Made by a program: the position numbers and the translations under genes. The notes below the pieces were generated by a model. That model had not been told where the DNA came from and searched no databases. It was given only the letters and a program-made list of their open reading frames with translations. From the NCBI GenBank assembly GCA_028382005.1, contig JAOESH010000007.1:1-64000 (forward strand): DNA of 64,000 bases. The letters run 5' to 3'. Of this stretch, positions 34,548 through 43,308 are shown piece after piece. The DNA is from Pseudomonadota bacterium. Lineage in GTDB: Bacteria; Pseudomonadota; Alphaproteobacteria; Puniceispirillales; Marisalimonadaceae. Numbering within the stretch: the stretch's first letter is position 1; each line of letters starts with the position of its first letter.

Positions 34548-35996
34548 TTAAAAAGCAGTAATACTAAACAAATAATAAATAGAACCAGCAAGAGTAGCAG
34601 ATGCAGGGACCGTTACAATCCAAGCAGCAGCTATTGAAAATAAGAAATTTCTTCTAACTAATTTTCTTTTTGATTTTGATTTTGATATATTTGATTTAGA
34701 AGGATTTTCAAGGAACTCTCTTAAAAAACCAATACCAAAAATAGCTCCTATTGCAATATGAGTTGAACTTACAGGTAAACCGAGTGTTGTCGCAATTAAG
34801 ACAGTGATAGCTGATGATAAAGCTACACAATAAGCTCTTGGAGCGTTTAATCTTGTAATTTTTTGTCCAACAGTATTAATTAATTTAGGCCCAAACAATA
34901 ACAAACCTAGAGCAATTCCTATAGCGCCGATTGTCATAACCCAAAGTGGAATTGAGACTTTTGATTCTATTCCACCACCATCATATAATGTACTTACAAT
35001 TGCTGCAAGTGGACCAACTGCATTAGCTACATCATTTGCTCCATGAGCAAAACAAAGTAAGGCTACTCCAAATAATAATGGTAAATGGAAAAGTTTATAA
35101 ATATCTTCTTTTTTGTTTTCTAAAAGCTTTATTTTACTATTAATAAATGGTCTTGATAAAAAGTATGCAGTACACATGAATAAGGGCGTGTAAATAAAAA
35201 CTTCATTAGAACTAAATTTATATATTTTTTTCAATCCTTTTAGAGCCATGTAAGCTGTGAAAGCGCCTGCCATCAATGAAATCAAAATTGGAACCCATTT
35301 GGATGCAGCACTTTTTTTGTCTTTAACATTTAAAACTTTAATTTGAATGATTAACAAAAGTAACGCTGCCACTATACCACCAAATACAGGAGATATAACC
35401 CAACTTGCTGCAATTGCAGCCATTGTACCCCAATTCACAATAGATAAGCCTGCTACCGTTAAGCCAGCACCTAAAATTCCTCCAACTATTGAATGAGTAG
35501 TTGATACGGGTGAATTAAAAAAAGTTGCCAAATTTATCCATAGTGCAGCTGCTAATAATGCACTCAGCATTAAATATCTAAAACTGGTAACTGAAACATC
35601 ATTACCTGGTGATATGATACCTTTAGAGACAGTGCTTACAACATCACCACCAGCTAATAAAGCTCCTGAACTTTCACATACAGCAGCAATTAAGACGGCT
35701 GTTCCAACTGAAATAACTTTGCCTCCAACAGCAGGACCCATATTATTAGCAACATCGTTGGCACCAATATTTAAAGCCATATAACCGCCAATAATAGCTG
35801 CTGCAACCAATATAAAAGTTTGTTCACTTCCTAGAGACACAAATTGTTCAACTAATACAGCTACTAGTACCAAGAATATAGCAGAAATACCGAGTAATAT
35901 TAAAAACTTCTTCTGTTCAACTAACTTTCCCTGTGAATAAGCAAACCTCCTTAAGTCATTAACGTAGCGGTAATCTGTATTCTCTTTTTTAACCAT
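34548..35996 (-). CDS. pit: Inorganic phosphate transporter, PiT family
   Basis: 482-residue multi-span membrane carrier that imports phosphate (as metal-phosphate, driven by H+ or Na+). Both halves carry the family signature GANDVANxxGP (ALNIGANDVANNMGPAVGG and FAHGANDVANAVGPLAAI), and each half has a TTHSIVGGILGAG / STHIAIGAIFGIG repeat. About ten or more membrane helices can be seen. A Pho-box-like repeat lies 47-64 bases upstream, so induction by PhoB is likely. Confidence 0.95.
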   Translation of the reverse strand: MVKKENTDYRYVNDLRRFAYSQGKLVEQKKFLILLGISAIFLVLVAVLVEQFVSLGSEQTFILVAAAIIGGYMALNIGANDVANNMGPAVGGKVISVGTAVLIAAVCESSGALLAGGDVVSTVSKGIISPGNDVSVTSFRYLMLSALLAAALWINLATFFNSPVSTTHSIVGGILGAGLTVAGLSIVNWGTMAAIAASWVISPVFGGIVAALLLLIIQIKVLNVKDKKSAASKWVPILISLMAGAFTAYMALKGLKKIYKFSSNEVFIYTPLFMCTAYFLSRPFINSKIKLLENKKEDIYKLFHLPLLFGVALLCFAHGANDVANAVGPLAAIVSTLYDGGGIESKVSIPLWVMTIGAIGIALGLLLFGPKLINTVGQKITRLNAPRAYCVALSSAITVLIATTLGLPVSSTHIAIGAIFGIGFLREFLENPSKSNISKSKSKRKLVRRNFLFSIAAAWIVTVPASATLAGSIYYLFSITAF

Positions 35997-36042
35997 AACA
36001 AACCTATTTAAAAATTAAGATTTATGTTAAATAATTCACAAA

Positions 36043-36060
36043 TATTACAGTTTTATTACA
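36043..36060 (-). promoter_or_regulatory. Pho-box-like direct repeat upstream of pit
   Basis: On the minus strand TGTAATA-AAAC-TGTAATA: identical seven-base units at an 11-base period, the spacing and length of a PhoB box (consensus unit CTGTCAT-like). It lies about 47 bases before the pit start, downstream of the flavoprotein gene stop, where a promoter-linked operator would be expected. PhoB control is inferred from this and the neighbouring phoB. Confidence 0.6.
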
Positions 36061-36087
36061 TTATAAAATATTATAAAAAATAAAATT

Positions 36088-37512
36088 TTATCTTCTTAAG
36101 TTATTGAACTTTTCTAATACTTTTATTAAAAATGATGGTAGGTGTGCTCTTTTCCATTCACCTGCCACAAATTTATTAGCTTCACTATAGGTAGGATAAA
36201 CATGTATTGTACCTAAAATTTTATTGAGCCCTATAGAATGCTTCATAGCAAGAATATACTCAGCTATCAAATCTCCTGCATGTGTACTAACAATTGTTAC
36301 ACCAAGTATTTTATCTTTATCAGGTTTTGTTAGAACTTTAATAAAACCTGATCCTTCTGAATCTGTAATGGCACGATCTAAATGATCAATGCCAAAAACT
36401 GATGTCTCGTAGGGAATATTTAGCTCTTTTGCTTCTTTTTCATTCAAGCCAACTCTTGCTATTTCAGGATCAAGAAATGTAGTCCAGGGAATAATTGAGT
36501 AATCAACTTTAAACTTCTTAAAGGGTGAAAACAATGCATTGACCGTAGCATACCAAGCTTGATGAGCAGCAGCGTGAGTGAATTGATATGGTCCAGTAAC
36601 ATCTCCACAAACAAAAATATTTGAAATATTAGTTTGTAGAAATTGATTAGCTTGAATAGTTCCGTTATTACGAATTTTTACTCCAAGTTCTGATAAACCA
36701 AATCCATTAACGTTAGGACAACGTCCCAAAGCCAATAAAACTTGATCAAATTCTATGGATTTTTCTTTACCTTTATTATCACAAATAAGTTTATTTAATT
36801 TAAATCTTATTGCCTTATGATTAACGAGAACCTTTATACCTTCTTTCTTAAATCTTTCTTTCACAAATTGTACAACATCATTATCTTCACGAGACATGAT
36901 TTGTGAAGACATTTCTACAACAGTAACTTCAGATCCTAAGCGACTAAAAGCCTGTGCCATTTCAGATCCAATGGGACCTCCACCTAATATAACTAGTTTT
37001 CTTGGTAATTTTTTTAAATCCCATATGTTGTCACTGGTAAGGTAATTAATTTTATCTAGACCTTGTATATTGGGTACCATAGGGTCTGCACCAGTTGCTA
37101 TAATAATGGAGCGAGCAGTTAGTACTTTTCCATTTACTTCAACACTATGAGGCGAAACTAATTTTCCAGTTCCATCAATACAATCAACTCCAAGCTTTGT
37201 GTAACGATCCCTGGAATCATTAGGCTCGATACTCTTAATAATTGACTGAACACGTTTCATTATATCTTGAAATTCAAATTTTACTTCCGTTTTTTTGAAT
37301 CCAAATTCTTTAGCACGCCTTGCGTATGATAACATTTTAGCAGAACGAATAAGGGCTTTACTCGGTATACAACCAGTATTAAGACAATCACCACCCATTT
37401 TGTATTTCTCAATAAGTAGAACTTTAGCCTTAACTGCAGACGCAATATAACTTGATACTAAACCAGCAGAACCAGCACCTATAACAATAATGTTATAATC
37501 GTATTTACTCAT
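36088..37512 (-). CDS. FAD-dependent disulfide oxidoreductase (MerA/Lpd-like)
   Basis: 474-residue class I pyridine nucleotide-disulfide oxidoreductase. N-terminal FAD motif VIGAGSAGLVSSYIA, redox cysteines C43 and C48 (GGDCLNTGCIPSKAL), NAD motif LGGGPIGSEMAQAFSRLGSEV, and the partner catalytic His in IHVYPTYSEA. It lacks the heavy-metal domain and the C-terminal Cys pair of mercuric reductase, so Hg(II) reduction is not indicated. It overlaps the upstream TVP38 gene by eight bases, a widespread pairing in bacteria whose function is unclear. Confidence 0.87.
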   Translation of the reverse strand: MSKYDYNIIVIGAGSAGLVSSYIASAVKAKVLLIEKYKMGGDCLNTGCIPSKALIRSAKMLSYARRAKEFGFKKTEVKFEFQDIMKRVQSIIKSIEPNDSRDRYTKLGVDCIDGTGKLVSPHSVEVNGKVLTARSIIIATGADPMVPNIQGLDKINYLTSDNIWDLKKLPRKLVILGGGPIGSEMAQAFSRLGSEVTVVEMSSQIMSREDNDVVQFVKERFKKEGIKVLVNHKAIRFKLNKLICDNKGKEKSIEFDQVLLALGRCPNVNGFGLSELGVKIRNNGTIQANQFLQTNISNIFVCGDVTGPYQFTHAAAHQAWYATVNALFSPFKKFKVDYSIIPWTTFLDPEIARVGLNEKEAKELNIPYETSVFGIDHLDRAITDSEGSGFIKVLTKPDKDKILGVTIVSTHAGDLIAEYILAMKHSIGLNKILGTIHVYPTYSEANKFVAGEWKRAHLPSFLIKVLEKFNNLRR

Positions 37513-38212
37513 TTACTTTACCTTTACGAATATATTGTAAAAATTTCTTTGTTATTAATGGGAAAAGACCTAACAACGTAAATGCAAATATTAATGAAGG
37601 AGAAGTAATGTCAGATATTTCATTTATTTGAGCTAATTGTGTTCCAGCATACACAAAGACTGCAGTACCTGGAAACATACCTATCTGACTTACCCAATAA
37701 AATGTCCATGTTTTAATAGGCAGTAATGACATAATGATATTAATAATGAAAAAAGGAAATATTGGAACTAAACGTAAAGCAAATAAGTAAAATGCACCTT
37801 CGTTTTGAAAACCTTTATTAATATTTAATAACTGTTTCTTAAAATATAGCTGGACATATTCTCGAGCTAAAAATCTTGCTATTAAAAAAGCTAAAGTAGC
37901 TCCAAATGTGCTTACAAATGATATTATAACCAAAGCAATGGAAAAACCAAATAATGCACCACCTAGTAAAGTTAAGACCACTGCTGCAGGCAAAGAAAGC
38001 GCTGTTACTAAAAAATAGCTTAATGCAAAAATAATTAAAGCCGTAATAGGGTTTTTTTCATAAAAACCTTCTATGATTAATTGTTTATCTTTAATAAAGG
38101 CAAGATCGGTATATTGATTAAAATCAAAAGCAAAAAAGAGTGGAATAAATGTTATTAAGAGTATTAAAACAATTATTTTAAATAATTTTTTATCCAAAAT
38201 TTTAACTTTCAT
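37505..38212 (-). CDS. TVP38/TMEM64 (DedA-like SNARE-associated) membrane protein
   Basis: 235-residue integral membrane protein with about six hydrophobic segments. Family features: ALSLPAAVVLTLLGGALFGF (the reentrant-loop motif), ARFLAREYVQ, and FALRLVPIFPFFIINIIMSLLPI. Homologues are proposed lipid scramblases or carriers. The gene lies 7 bases after phoR and overlaps the disulfide oxidoreductase gene, and it would probably be part of the phoR-to-phoB block. Confidence 0.88.
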   Translation of the reverse strand: MKVKILDKKLFKIIVLILLITFIPLFFAFDFNQYTDLAFIKDKQLIIEGFYEKNPITALIIFALSYFLVTALSLPAAVVLTLLGGALFGFSIALVIISFVSTFGATLAFLIARFLAREYVQLYFKKQLLNINKGFQNEGAFYLFALRLVPIFPFFIINIIMSLLPIKTWTFYWVSQIGMFPGTAVFVYAGTQLAQINEISDITSPSLIFAFTLLGLFPLITKKFLQYIRKGKVNE

Positions 38213-38219
38213 TCAGTTT

Positions 38220-39263
38220 CTATTTAACATTAACTAATGGAAAAGTTAGAGAAAATGTGGTTTCTTCATCAGGAATACTATTTATAGATAATTGAGCTCT
38301 GTGCCTTATTAGAATGTGTTTTACAATTGCTAAACCAAGACCAGTTCCTCCAATCTGCCTGGATCTTGCTTTATCCGCCCTAAAAAATCTTTCGGTTAAT
38401 CTGTCTATATATTTTTGAGGAATTCCTTCACCTTTATTTATAACTTTTACAATCACTTCATAGTCTTGGATCTGTTCAATATTTACAACAACATCAGTCT
38501 CATCAAATCCATATTTAATAGCATTTTCAAGTAAATTTACAAAAACTTGGTTAATTTCATCTGTATTTCCTGAAATAAAACACTGCACATCGGAATTAAT
38601 TCTTAAATCTTTGAAAACAATTTTTTTAGAACGGTTTAAATCTCTCTCATTGATAGAAGTTATTATATGCTGGATGGGATCAATTAAAGAAATTGTTGTG
38701 TTTGGAGTTATGTGCTCCTCTGTTTCGACTTTAGAAAGAGATAAAATATCATCTATCAATCGGTTCATTCTTTTTGCTTCTTCATCCATTATTTTTAGAA
38801 ATTTGTTTCTATCTACATCATTGTGAACTTTTCCAGATAACAACGTTTCTATAAATCCAACTAAACTAGTAAGGGGTGACTTTAACTCGTGACTTACATT
38901 AGCTACAAAGTCACGTCTGACCTTTTCTAAGTTTCTCTGAAGCGTCATATCAAGAAGAAGGATTGCATATAAATCATAATCAATTTTTTTAACTTTTATA
39001 ATAAGTGCTCTTTTTATTAAATCATTTATTTGAAAGTGAAACTCGTCATTTAAATCTCCATTAAGATCACTTTCTTCTAAATTTTTAAACTCACTTATTT
39101 CAATAAAGTCAAAGATGTTTTTATTAATTATCTTTTTACTTAAAAAATTTTGAGCAATAGCATTAGAGGATAAGACAATACCGTTTTTATCACACAAAAT
39201 AAGCCCGTCATCCAAAAGTTGGCTTAAATTAGAGATATTTGATGGAATTGTAATTTTATTCAT
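38220..39263 (-). CDS. phoR: Phosphate regulon sensor histidine kinase PhoR, no membrane anchor seen
   Basis: Histidine kinase of about 347 residues. It has an N-terminal PAS-like sensor (about 10-110), dimerisation H-box FVANVSHELKSPLTS with His at about 125, and N, G1 and G2 boxes (NLLENAIKYG, GEGIPQKYI, GGTGLGLAIVKHI). Usual PhoR proteins start with one or two membrane helices; here the N-terminus (NKITIPSNISNLSQLL) has none, so the kinase looks soluble or loosely attached. I use ATG 39263; the TTGs three and two codons upstream are weaker. It leads the block that contains pit and ends with phoB. Confidence 0.85.
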   Translation of the reverse strand: MNKITIPSNISNLSQLLDDGLILCDKNGIVLSSNAIAQNFLSKKIINKNIFDFIEISEFKNLEESDLNGDLNDEFHFQINDLIKRALIIKVKKIDYDLYAILLLDMTLQRNLEKVRRDFVANVSHELKSPLTSLVGFIETLLSGKVHNDVDRNKFLKIMDEEAKRMNRLIDDILSLSKVETEEHITPNTTISLIDPIQHIITSINERDLNRSKKIVFKDLRINSDVQCFISGNTDEINQVFVNLLENAIKYGFDETDVVVNIEQIQDYEVIVKVINKGEGIPQKYIDRLTERFFRADKARSRQIGGTGLGLAIVKHILIRHRAQLSINSIPDEETTFSLTFPLVNVK

Positions 39264-39385
39264 TAACAACAAACCCTTAATGTATAATAAATTTGAAATA
39301 ATAGTAATTTATATAAACTTTATATTAATTTATAATATAAATAAATATCTCTTGAAAATTGATTACTATTCAATAGGTTTGTAAA

Positions 39386-40384
39386 ATGACTAATATAGCA
39401 ATAAACGGGATTGGAAGAATTGGGAAACTTGCATTAAAAATTCTTGTTTCTAATAATTTTGATGTAAAATATATAAATGAATTAAATGGAAACTCTTCAA
39501 ATTTATTACATAGTTTAGAGTTTGACAGTGTTCATGGTAAATGGGCGGCAGATTTTAAAGAAAATGACAATTCTATAAATATTAATGAAAAAGTTATTAA
39601 AACAACGTTCTATAATAAAATTGAGGATATGGATTTAAATGAAATCGATATAGTAATAGATTGTACTGGAGTAAATAACAATAAAATCGCCTTAAAAAAA
39701 TATTTTGATAAAGGTACAAAAAAAGTAATAGTTTCAGCACCAATTAATGAAGAAAACATAGCGAATATAGCTTACGGTGTTAATCAACAAACATATATAC
39801 CCTCAAAGCATAACATTATCACAGCTGCAAGCTGCACAACAAATTGCATAGCTCCTATTATAAAAGTACTACATGAACAAATTGGTATAAACCACGGTTC
39901 TATAACAACAATTCATAACATAACAAATAGCCAGACATTAGTCGACCTTCCTCAAAATAATCTTAGAAGAGCAAGATCAGCTATTAATAATTTAATACCA
40001 ACTACTACAGGTTCGGCAAAAGCTATTTCTTTGATTTATCCAGAATTAAAAGGAAAATTAAATGGCCATGCTATTAGAGTTCCTTTATTGAATGCATCTC
40101 TAACTGATTGTGTTTTTGAAATGAACAGTCCAGTTAATGAAAACCAAATTAATGCCCTGCTAAGAAATGCCAGTGAAAATGAGCTTAAGGGTATACTTGG
40201 GTATGAAGATAGAGCATTAGTATCAACTGACTTTGTAAACGATCCTAGAAGTTCTATAATAGACGCCCTTTCCACAATGGTAGTCAATAAAACACAATTA
40301 AAATTATATGCTTGGTATGATAATGAATGGGGATATGCAAACCGGCTAGTTGATATTGTTAGCATGGTAAGCAATACTATTTAA
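39386..40384 (+). CDS. gapdh: Glyceraldehyde-3-phosphate dehydrogenase, arsenate-detoxification partner of ArsJ
   Basis: 332-residue GAPDH. NAD-binding start IAINGIGRIGKLALKIL, catalytic C150 in AASCTTNCIAP, and substrate-loop text TTTGSAKAISL and WYDNEWGYANRLVD. It is followed after only 2 bases by an ArsJ exporter; in characterised gapdh-arsJ pairs the enzyme makes 1-arseno-3-phosphoglycerate from arsenate and glyceraldehyde-3-phosphate for export. Its position next to phosphate genes fits, since arsenate enters by phosphate carriers. A glycolytic role cannot be excluded. Confidence 0.85.
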   Translation: MTNIAINGIGRIGKLALKILVSNNFDVKYINELNGNSSNLLHSLEFDSVHGKWAADFKENDNSININEKVIKTTFYNKIEDMDLNEIDIVIDCTGVNNNKIALKKYFDKGTKKVIVSAPINEENIANIAYGVNQQTYIPSKHNIITAASCTTNCIAPIIKVLHEQIGINHGSITTIHNITNSQTLVDLPQNNLRRARSAINNLIPTTTGSAKAISLIYPELKGKLNGHAIRVPLLNASLTDCVFEMNSPVNENQINALLRNASENELKGILGYEDRALVSTDFVNDPRSSIIDALSTMVVNKTQLKLYAWYDNEWGYANRLVDIVSMVSNTI

Positions 40385-40386
40385 TA

Positions 40387-41622
40387 ATGATTAAATCTCT
40401 GAATAACAATGAAGTATCTTTTATTCTAGTAACCTTATCTTACTGGTTCTTTATGCTTACGGACGGCGCAATAAGAATGATAGTACTTCTTCATTTTCAC
40501 ACAATTGGCTATACCCCTCTACAATTAGCTTATTTATTCTTATTATATGAGTTTTTTGGAATGATAACAAACCTTACAGCGGGATGGATTGCTAAAAAAA
40601 TAGGTTTAAATATTACATTATTCACTGGAATAATTTTACAAATAGTTTCATTGCTACTTTTAACTCAACTTGATAAAAGTTGGAATTTAACCACATCAGT
40701 CATTTTTGTTATGGCTACACAAGGCGTTTCTGGTGTAGCAAAAGATCTAACTAAAATGAGTTCTAAAAGTTCTGTAAAGTTATTAGCTCCAGATAAAAAT
40801 AATAAATTATTTCAGTGGGTTACAATAATGACCGGATCTAAAAATGCTGTCAAGGGATTTGGTTTTCTACTTGGATCTCTTTTACTTGCGACTCTTGGCT
40901 TTCAGATATCCTTAATATTAATGGCAGCATTGCTATCAATTATTTTATTGCTACTTTTTATTTATTTGAATAATGATTTTTCATATATTAATAAAGATAC
41001 AAAATTTTCAGATATATTTTCAAAAAATAAAAATATTAATTATCTCAGCCTCGGAAGAGTTTTTCTTTTTGGAGCAAGAGATACATGGCTAGTTGTGGGA
41101 CTACCTGTTTTTTTATATTCAACACTTTCTAATGGAACAAATGACGATAACAAACAAGCTTTTTTTATAATTGGAATGTTTATGGCTTTATGGACTATTT
41201 TTTATGGTTTTATACAATCTTTAACTCCAAAAATTTTGTCTAAAAATCAGTCAATAGGAAAACAAACAAAAAATTGGGCTAGCTTGCTTATAGCAATTCC
41301 CATTTTATTATTAGTCTTAAGTTCATATTTTAAAGATTATAGCCTCTATATAACTATATCTCTCCTCTTTGTTTTTGGTTTTGCGTTTGCTATAAACTCA
41401 TCCTTACATTCCTTTTTAATACTAAGGTATACAGATAAAAAAAGAGTAACGCTTGATGTAGGCTTTTATTATATGTCCAATGCTTTTGGAAGATTAATAG
41501 GTACTTTTTTGTCAGGATTATCGATACAGCTTGGAGGTTTTATAACTTGTATTTTTATAACAGCACTGATGCTTACACTAAATAGACTATCAATGGAAAA
41601 ACTTGATTTAAAAAATATATAA
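40387..41622 (+). CDS. arsJ: Organoarsenical efflux MFS transporter ArsJ
   Basis: 411-residue major facilitator protein with about twelve membrane helices. Characteristic ArsJ text: LTDGAIRMIVLLHFHTIGYTP, LLYEFFGMITNLTAGWI, VSGVAKDLTKMSSKSSVKLL, and VTIMTGSKNAVKGFGFLLG. It begins 2 bases after the GAPDH stop. In characterised systems ArsJ exports 1-arseno-3-phosphoglycerate, which then releases arsenate outside. The pairing makes the assignment strong; transport itself is inferred from the family. Confidence 0.9.
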   Translation: MIKSLNNNEVSFILVTLSYWFFMLTDGAIRMIVLLHFHTIGYTPLQLAYLFLLYEFFGMITNLTAGWIAKKIGLNITLFTGIILQIVSLLLLTQLDKSWNLTTSVIFVMATQGVSGVAKDLTKMSSKSSVKLLAPDKNNKLFQWVTIMTGSKNAVKGFGFLLGSLLLATLGFQISLILMAALLSIILLLLFIYLNNDFSYINKDTKFSDIFSKNKNINYLSLGRVFLFGARDTWLVVGLPVFLYSTLSNGTNDDNKQAFFIIGMFMALWTIFYGFIQSLTPKILSKNQSIGKQTKNWASLLIAIPILLLVLSSYFKDYSLYITISLLFVFGFAFAINSSLHSFLILRYTDKKRVTLDVGFYYMSNAFGRLIGTFLSGLSIQLGGFITCIFITALMLTLNRLSMEKLDLKNI

Positions 41623-41630
41623 TTTCGAAG

Positions 41631-42641
41631 TTAATTAAAACTTTCTACATCGACAGATTTTTTAGATAAACTTGATGCATAAATAGCTTCTAATACTGCA
41701 ATATTTTGAAATTTTTCAATATCTTTAAATAAATATTCATCTTTTTTATTTATTGCATCAACAAAATTATTAATATTTGCAGACACAGTATCAGACCATT
41801 CAAAATTTTCTTCGTTAACAGATCCATCACTCATTACAGTTTTCATGTATGAGGGTCCAGGCGTGTCAGGATGTGAACTATCAGTTAATTCAACCCAGCC
41901 AATTTCACCCCAAATTGTTATTCTTTGATAATGAGGAGTTTTTAAGATAGCAGTAATCTGAGTGCTTAGGCCTGATTTATGATTTAGACTTGCAGTTACA
42001 ACATCACCTGTTTTAAATTTCAAAACTCTATTTGCAGTTGAGGCAAAAACCTTATCAACTGGACCAAACAACCATATCATTAGATCCGTTAAATGCACGC
42101 CCATTCCTGTCATACCTGCAGCAGGAGCATATTCAGGATCGGCTCGCCAATTATTAGGAGGTAAATTTGCCAATTTGTTATGACTAAAATGCCCTTCAGC
42201 ATACATTATTTTGCCCAATAATTTTTTATTTATTATTTCTTTAAGCCTCTGCCATCCTTTTTCAAATCGTCTTTCATGACCAACACCTAGGATTAACTTG
42301 TTTTTATTACAAGTATATATCATCTTTTTAACTTCTGATGATTTTAATGATAATGGTTTTTCACAAAAAACATGAATTCCTAAATTTGAAGCTTTAATAG
42401 TTTGATCCATATGAAATAAATTTGGAGTACACAAAATTATTGCATCAATTTTTTGATGTGCTACTGCTTCATCAAATTCTTTAAAAATTATTAAGTTTTT
42501 GTCGTTCGCAAGTTTTATAGCGCTATCGTCTGGACACGGGTCAATGAAATTTACAATTTTATACTTGGTAGAAGATGACAATCTATTAATCATCACCTTT
42601 CCCCACCAACCTAATCCAGCAATTGAAATATTAATTTTCAA
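41631..42641 (-). CDS. Gfo/Idh/MocA family oxidoreductase
   Basis: 336-residue NAD(P)-dependent oxidoreductase. N-terminal Rossmann start INISIAGLGWWGKVMI; the family EKP motif in HVFCEKPLSLKSSE; substrate-domain stretch GHERRFEKGWQRLKEI and GMTGMGVHLTDLMIWLFG. Members act on sugars, inositols or related ring alcohols. It stands in a minus-strand group with a GST and a quinone oxidoreductase gene. Substrate unknown. Confidence 0.87.
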   Translation of the reverse strand: MKINISIAGLGWWGKVMINRLSSSTKYKIVNFIDPCPDDSAIKLANDKNLIIFKEFDEAVAHQKIDAIILCTPNLFHMDQTIKASNLGIHVFCEKPLSLKSSEVKKMIYTCNKNKLILGVGHERRFEKGWQRLKEIINKKLLGKIMYAEGHFSHNKLANLPPNNWRADPEYAPAAGMTGMGVHLTDLMIWLFGPVDKVFASTANRVLKFKTGDVVTASLNHKSGLSTQITAILKTPHYQRITIWGEIGWVELTDSSHPDTPGPSYMKTVMSDGSVNEENFEWSDTVSANINNFVDAINKKDEYLFKDIEKFQNIAVLEAIYASSLSKKSVDVESFN

Positions 42642-42654
42642 AGCTTAAAATTTA

Positions 42655-43293
42655 TCATATAGAAGGAATTAACTGGTCATTTTCTGGAACTAACCAACCC
42701 TTTTGAACTGCTGGCCTATCAATCATTTCTTTATACCATCTAGCAACATTGGGAAATTCATTTAAGTCAATCTCCTGCCAGTCAAACCTTGCCGTCCAAG
42801 GCCATATCGAAATATCTGCTATACTATACTCTTTTCCAGCTATATATGGATTTACACTTAGACGCTTGTCCATAACACCATATAATCTTCTTGCTTCTTT
42901 TGAGTATCTTTCTTCAGCGTAAGCAGATTTTCCTTTATTATATTTAACAAAGTGATGAACCTGACCAAACATAGGTCCTACTCCACCCATTTGCCACATT
43001 AACCACTCCATAGTTCTAAAATACTCATCTGAATTTGACTTATTTATTAGTTTTCCACTTTTTTCAGCTAAATACATTAAAATTGCACCAGATTCAAAAA
43101 GTGAATAATTATTATTATCTTTGTCTATAATTGCTGGAATTCTATTATTTGGAGAAATTTTTAGAAAATGTGGTTGAAACTGTTCGTCTTTAGCAATATT
43201 GATTGGAAAAACTTTATAGTCCATCCCAATCTCTTCTAGCATAATGGACACCTTTCTTCCATTAGGCGTATGCCAAGTATATAAATCTATCAT
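42655..43293 (-). CDS. Glutathione S-transferase family protein (YfcG/Ure2-like)
   Basis: 212-residue GST. Thioredoxin-like N-terminal domain LYTWHTPNGRKVSIMLEEIG, with the Asn in TPNGRKV typical of the Nu/YfcG-type, NRIPAIIDKDN (cis-Pro), and SLFESGAILMYLAEKSG; the C-terminal helical domain follows with SIADISIWPWTARF. Such enzymes often act as disulfide-bond reductases rather than as conjugating enzymes. It lies between oxidoreductase genes and may be part of a stress unit. Confidence 0.9.
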   Translation of the reverse strand: MIDLYTWHTPNGRKVSIMLEEIGMDYKVFPINIAKDEQFQPHFLKISPNNRIPAIIDKDNNNYSLFESGAILMYLAEKSGKLINKSNSDEYFRTMEWLMWQMGGVGPMFGQVHHFVKYNKGKSAYAEERYSKEARRLYGVMDKRLSVNPYIAGKEYSIADISIWPWTARFDWQEIDLNEFPNVARWYKEMIDRPAVQKGWLVPENDQLIPSI

Positions 43294-43308
43294 CTTTTAA
43301 TCCTTTTT

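Noticed and set aside
36088-37512. Mercuric reductase (merA)
   Set aside because: No heavy-metal domain at the N-terminus, no C-terminal Cys pair and no mer genes nearby; only the general disulfide reductase fold is supported.
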